A DNA stretch of 64,000 nucleotides, from contig NC_090942.1 of assembly GCF_040807025.1 (NCBI RefSeq), positions 192,566,247 through 192,630,246 on the forward strand, given 5' to 3'. The stretch is from Struthio camelus. Its lineage: Eukaryota; Chordata; Aves; Struthioniformes; Struthionidae. Below the pieces are notes generated by a model. It saw only the letters and a list, made by a program, of their open reading frames with translations, did no database searches and had not been told where the DNA came from. The position numbers were made by a program, and so were the translations under genes. Shown here piece after piece: positions 60,901 through 64,000 of the stretch. Position 1 is the stretch's first letter; each line of letters starts with the position of its first letter.

Positions 60901-61223
60901 CATTTTTCTAACAGTGGTTTCTTCAAGGTGGTAGACTTGCATTTTCAGTGCTGAACTCCGTTCGGCATTGGGTTGCTCTTTTTCCTTAGTATGTTTTCCT
61001 TGCTATGGTTGTTTGCATGTTCTTTTATATGGAGAAGACGACAATCACGCCCTTCCCGCAAATATTGTTCCATTATGCCTATGCACGTGAGTATTTAGGC
61101 GATTTTTAGTATTGTATTAATACAAGTTTCACTTTTTTTTTTTCTCCAGATGGTGTCCAGAAAACAAAATCACTAGATGACCAGCAGCACCAAAACAAGA
61201 AGCTGTGTCTTGGCCACTATTGA
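48699..61223 (+). CDS. CDADC1: CDADC1, cytidine and dCMP deaminase domain-containing protein 1 (complete gene)
   Basis: Nine coding exons: 48699-48831, 52530-52624, 53400-53577, 54402-54980, 57071-57120, 58217-58386, 58907-59096, 59800-59860, 61150-61223. They total 1,530 nt, or 509 codons plus TGA, against 514 residues that I recall for human. There are two zinc-deaminase domains. Domain 1 has His101-Ala-Gly and PCSTC at 125-129, so zinc ligands are kept but the catalytic Glu is absent. Domain 2 has His393-Ala-Glu395 and PCDEC at 420-424 and should be the active one. Vertebrate CDADC1 has been reported to deaminate dCTP (literature memory). Exon phases all agree and no stop interrupts the frame. 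The order after FNDC3A and MLNR matches human 13q14. Confidence 0.97.
52530..52624 (+). CDS. CDADC1: CDADC1 exon 2
   Basis: Acceptor atgacag and donor CAG|gtaaga. It reads (G)QIPRLSKVNLFTLFSLWME, then LFPSAEQQKKSQ, residues 45-76, and matches the conserved segment before the first deaminase domain. It ends in phase 0. Confidence 0.95.
53400..53577 (+). CDS. CDADC1: CDADC1 exon 3 (first deaminase domain)
   Basis: The acceptor tttttgtag follows a T-run; the donor is G|gtaagc. It encodes VKKSGLVVVKNMKIIGLHCS, then DLHAGQIALIKHGSRLKNC, then YFSRKPCSTCLKMIVN (residues 77-135). It carries the zinc motifs H-A-G and P-C-x-x-C. Gly replaces the proton-shuttling Glu of active deaminases. Confidence 0.96.
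54402..54980 (+). CDS. CDADC1: CDADC1 exon 4 (end of domain 1 and inter-domain region)
   Basis: The largest exon, 579 nt. Acceptor ctcttacag, donor G|gtgagt. It encodes AGVNRISYWPADPEISLQNE, then DAKLDAKAVERLKSNSRARV, then LQPLVCYMVQFVEETS, then EEMHKQILMTIGLENLCENP, then QEIARHCMIQARLLAYRT (residues 136-328). The last segment starts the second deaminase domain. The following intron (54981-57070) contains only unsupported ORFs and short CT/GACA simple sequence near 55725-55760. Confidence 0.96.
57071..57120 (+). CDS. CDADC1: CDADC1 exon 5 (second deaminase domain, first strand)
   Basis: A 50-nt micro-exon between acceptor tattttag and donor TCT|gtaagt. It encodes (E)DHKTGVGAIIWAEGKS, residues 329-345. 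It is supported by exact phase and by the family sequence. Confidence 0.94.
58217..58386 (+). CDS. CDADC1: CDADC1 exon 6 (catalytic HAE motif)
   Basis: Acceptor attgcag and donor CAG|gtaata. It encodes RSCDGTGAMYFVGCGYNAFP, then YADFPHMDDKQKDREIRKF, then RYIIHAEQNALTFR (residues 346-402). His393 and Glu395 are the expected zinc ligand and proton shuttle. Confidence 0.97.
58907..59096 (+). CDS. CDADC1: CDADC1 exon 7 (PCxxC zinc motif)
   Basis: Acceptor cttacag and donor ACA|gtaagt. It encodes CQEIKPEERSMIFVTKCPCD, then ECVPLIKGAGIKQIYAGDVD, then KKKADISYMKFDELEGVSKF. Pro420, Cys421 and Cys424 complete the zinc site of domain 2. Confidence 0.97.
59800..59860 (+). CDS. CDADC1: CDADC1 exon 8
   Basis: Acceptor cttaccag and donor A|gtaagt. 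It encodes WQLNPFHTNVLEFHDPTAKE. WQLNP is conserved and the rest diverges from mammals. It ends one base into an Asn codon. Confidence 0.9.
61150..61223 (+). CDS. CDADC1: CDADC1 exon 9 (C-terminus and stop)
   Basis: The acceptor follows a T-run (tttctccag). It encodes (N)GVQKTKSLDDQQHQNKKL, then CLGHY and TGA at 61221-61223. The basic QHQNKKL tail is shared with the mammalian C-terminus. Confidence 0.93.
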
Positions 61224-62045
61224 ATAATTAAGCACTTCTGCAATCTCGCTCTGTACTTTTATAATGCAGCCTGTTTGCACTTTCAAATAAGAGTTGTATT
61301 TATTGTTTGGAAAGCTATTTTTAGAATAAGTTTATTTATGATGTCTTAAATGTTTTATAGAATTTTTAATTTTGAAGTTCCTGGGCAAAAATGCTGCCCG
61401 TGTCCTCTGTGGAAGGAATTGGGTGGCTAATCATTGTTAACGTATTAAAAAAAAACAATCTGTTCACTGCCAGTAGGTCAGGATTATAGTAAAATGGGGT
61501 CTGTTTGGTGTGGTACAGGGACTGAGGAATGGATTTCTAAACTCTGGGCTGGCAGAGTAAGTCCTAGTTCTTCAAGTACAGTGCTCAAGGGAGTCTCTTA
61601 GGAAACAGTAGCTAGGTAGTCACTAGTAACTATTTCTAGTTCCTGAATGTGGCTTTCACTTCTCAGTCTGCTTGTATAATGGAGACAAACCCGTTGGGAT
61701 GGAAACGGCTGCTAGATTACTCATTTGTGGGTCAAGCTCCAGTCTCATACGTGCTTCTTCCACCTACAGATAGCAGCAGAGCTCTTCTATTCTGTGACAC
61801 TTGCATTGCTGCTACGTGCTTTATGTGCTTCCTCAAGTGCATCCCATCTGAATTAATCTAGAGAGAAATTAGCTTTACTTTTCTCAGATTCTGGACTCGG
61901 GCCTAAAAAGAGTTTGGCTGTATGCATCTTGCTGGCCCCTGTATGCTATGTGAAAGAACGCTTGGTGCTTAGTTTCCTTTCAGCTTCGTTAACAGGCTTC
62001 TAGGACTACAGAAGCTAATAAAGTGTCAGATGTCCTGCTGTATCT
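61224..62045 (+). other. CDADC1: CDADC1 3' UTR (minimum extent)
   Basis: Noncoding sequence after the stop, starting AT-rich with several AATAAG-like hexamers near 61287. The end is estimated from the first good AATAAA. Confidence 0.6.
62017..62022 (+). promoter_or_regulatory. CDADC1: Poly(A) signal of CDADC1 (candidate)
   Basis: AATAAA in gaagctaataaagtgtc, followed by the GU-rich gtcagatgtcctgctgta. Later hexamers at 63765 and 63791 could give longer transcripts. Confidence 0.5.
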
Positions 62046-64000
62046 TAAATAGGGTGATACGTACCACTAGGGTAGCCCTTACCTTTTCAGATGCCAGTGT
62101 TTTGAGTAACTACATGTGGAGCCTGGATGGAGTGTTTAAAAAAGGCACTGAAACTGCAAGCTCATGTTGTTGGTGCTAGGTTTGAGGGGGGATGCTGAGG
62201 TAGGTACCAGGTAACTAGACCACAAGGCAGTGTCTCATCTTGAGAGGTCAGTCCCTGCTACCATCTGTTTGCTGCTCTGAATATGACCTCTAGGTGTTTG
62301 TTTTAGCAGAGGCTCCAAGACTTTGTTTGCTCTCCTGCAGAGCTCTTAAACGCAAACACCTTAAACCTTTTTTGGTGCTGCTGGTAGGGAATGTAAATGG
62401 CCTCTTCCCAACTGTTTTGTGTATCTTGTTCTTTTTCTGTCACCCTCCCCAAAGCCCTGGAGGGGGAATTGGGTTCCGGGTTGCTGCTCGGTAGTTTCTG
62501 TTGGTTCCTCTTAACGCTTTGGAAACACCTGGAACTAGATAGCAAAGCTGTGGTTAGACAGTGTGTAAAGCAGCTTTAATGTGGCATTAATTACATGAAG
62601 TCTGTTCTTACCCAGTTTAGCAACTGGTCATGCAATTTAAGATACAGTCCTTGATGCTTATAACTGCATCAAGGAACTTTGATTCCTCATGGCTCATAGT
62701 ATAAGTTTGTTCTTATGTACCTGGACATCAGAGCTAGGGAATGCTTATATGCTCTTACTGCCATGCTGTCCACATGAGAACTCACCCTCCCTAACCCCTC
62801 CTAAGAGCTGGAGAAGCTGCTGTTTCTCTCAGCCTCCTTCAGCTGAAGACTGTTCCAGGCTGCAAGATAAATGTGGTGCATGCGGTGTTAGCAGCAGAAA
62901 TCTCATCAGGCAACTGGCTGACCTGCAACACTGTCTTGCTAAGCGGGTGGCATACAGCTTCATTTCACAGGAGCACATAGCGTGAGCAGAGGGGAAAAAT
63001 ACAACCTTCCAAGGGAAGGATGGTGAAATCTGCTCTGTGGCACACCTCAGAACGCTGCTTTTGCACAGTGGCTCATAAAGGAATAACTGAACTGCCACTG
63101 CACGAGGTCTTGTGATCTAGAGCAGAGGAAGCAACGTCCTGAACTTGCAGGCGGATCTGCAGCAGCAAGAGCTCTGCGCCTCACCTGCTGGGTTCAGAGC
63201 CCGGCGCAGATCCAGGTGTGTAGGCCTGGGGGTTATTGTTCTAGCTGCTGTGCAAACCTCAGAAATCATTTTTTTCCCCCTCATCAAGGACTGCATCGTT
63301 TGCTTGTAGCTTCCATACCAGGTTAAAGTCATATATTGTTTCTACAAAGTGTTTCATAAGCAAGATTTTCTTAATAATCTGTTTTTAAATTATGCATAAC
63401 TTATTATGGCATATTTTCCCCCCACTACTTTTAAGCATCTTATGTTGGAATAACTACTCTTGACTTTTTTTACAGATAGAAGAAACACTGTCCAGGTTAG
63501 CCTAAAAAGTCCAAAAAACTGTCCGAAGCCTACTTGTTTCTGTAATTTGTAGGCAACATTTTTATACTTGAGGTAAAAGCAGGGGAGAAAAGAGGTGCAA
63601 GTTTAAGGCCCATTCACGTTTGGTAATCGGTCAGCTGGTGTCAAAATAGGTGAAGTCTGTGTCTTTATAGGAACAGTTGAAATTGAAAAGTGCCTATAAA
63701 GTTAAAGACGGCCTGGGTACATGGAAAGGTAAAGCGAAATACACAGCAAATATGACACACGCTAAATAAATACCCTGGCAGTTCTTTTTAAATAAAACTT
63801 TGTCTTGAATATCTGTATGAATGTTGCTGATAGCCTGTACTTCGTGAAGAGTTATTTTAACATTTAAGCCTTTACTTTTTATTGTTTTTTAAAAAGCATG
63901 TATTGTACAGGTTTTCCACTGAAATTTGGAATTGCGTCTAAGGCTGAAGGTCTGGAAGTCTTTTTCTGTCATGCCATGTTTCTGCAGGTTCATCCAGAGG
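62046..64000. other. Downstream region of CDADC1
   Basis: No coding sequence I recognise on either strand. Two + strand AATAAA hexamers (63765-63770 and 63791-63796) could be distal CDADC1 poly(A) signals. By synteny the convergent gene CAB39L should follow, and its 3' UTR might reach into the right end on the - strand, but nothing here proves it. Confidence 0.4.

Noticed and set aside
62700..64000. CAB39L coding exons on the - strand expected from synteny
   Set aside because: I searched for reverse-complement coding sequence of the MO25 C-terminus and saw none; only a possible 3' UTR reach remains.

Overview
This is vertebrate nuclear DNA, almost certainly from a bird. The evidence is three recognisable multi-exon genes with GT-AG introns, compact introns, low repeat density, two decayed CR1 LINE fragments of the avian/reptilian type, and a CpG-island promoter. 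The gene order FNDC3A - MLNR - CDADC1, all on the + strand, matches the conserved synteny of human chromosome 13q14. The exact species cannot be told from the sequence. No bacterial, phage or CRISPR features are present.

Region 1 (1 to about 32,055): the 3' two-thirds of FNDC3A. I could place eighteen coding exons by joining reading frames across splice sites. They give 871 codons without an internal stop, running from the end of the first fibronectin type III (FN3) domain through FN3 domain 9 to a C-terminal membrane anchor and a TGA at 29888-29890. A long AT-rich 3' UTR follows, with two good poly(A) signals (31290 and 32029). Introns hold the two CR1 fragments, a TG microsatellite and an unusual pair of diverged repeats on either side of one small exon.

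Region 2 (32,222 to about 35,160): a motilin-receptor-like GPCR locus (MLNR). Exon 1 is an open, GC-rich frame carrying TM1 to TM5. Exon 2 is badly damaged: a net +5 nt frameshift after TM6, and a TM7 that breaks off before the NPxxY segment. The exon 1 donor is GC instead of GT. I call it a pseudogene or non-canonical remnant, and it is the most interesting item in the window. It starts less than 200 bp after the distal FNDC3A poly(A) signal.

Region 3 (about 35,160 to 48,450): about 13 kb of intergenic DNA with no gene I can support. It holds G-runs, a small tandem duplication, an AT-rich block dense in TAAT-type motifs and several unsupported ORFs.

Region 4 (about 48,450 to 62,050): a CpG-island promoter and the complete nine-exon CDADC1 gene, 509 codons plus stop. 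It encodes a two-domain cytidine/deoxycytidylate deaminase-family protein. The first domain lacks the catalytic glutamate (HAG) and the second has the full HAE...PCxxC set.

Region 5 (62,050 to 64,000): downstream DNA with further poly(A) hexamers on the + strand. In mammals the next gene, CAB39L, is convergent; none of its coding sequence is visible here. The three loci do not form a pathway; they are neighbours by conserved synteny.
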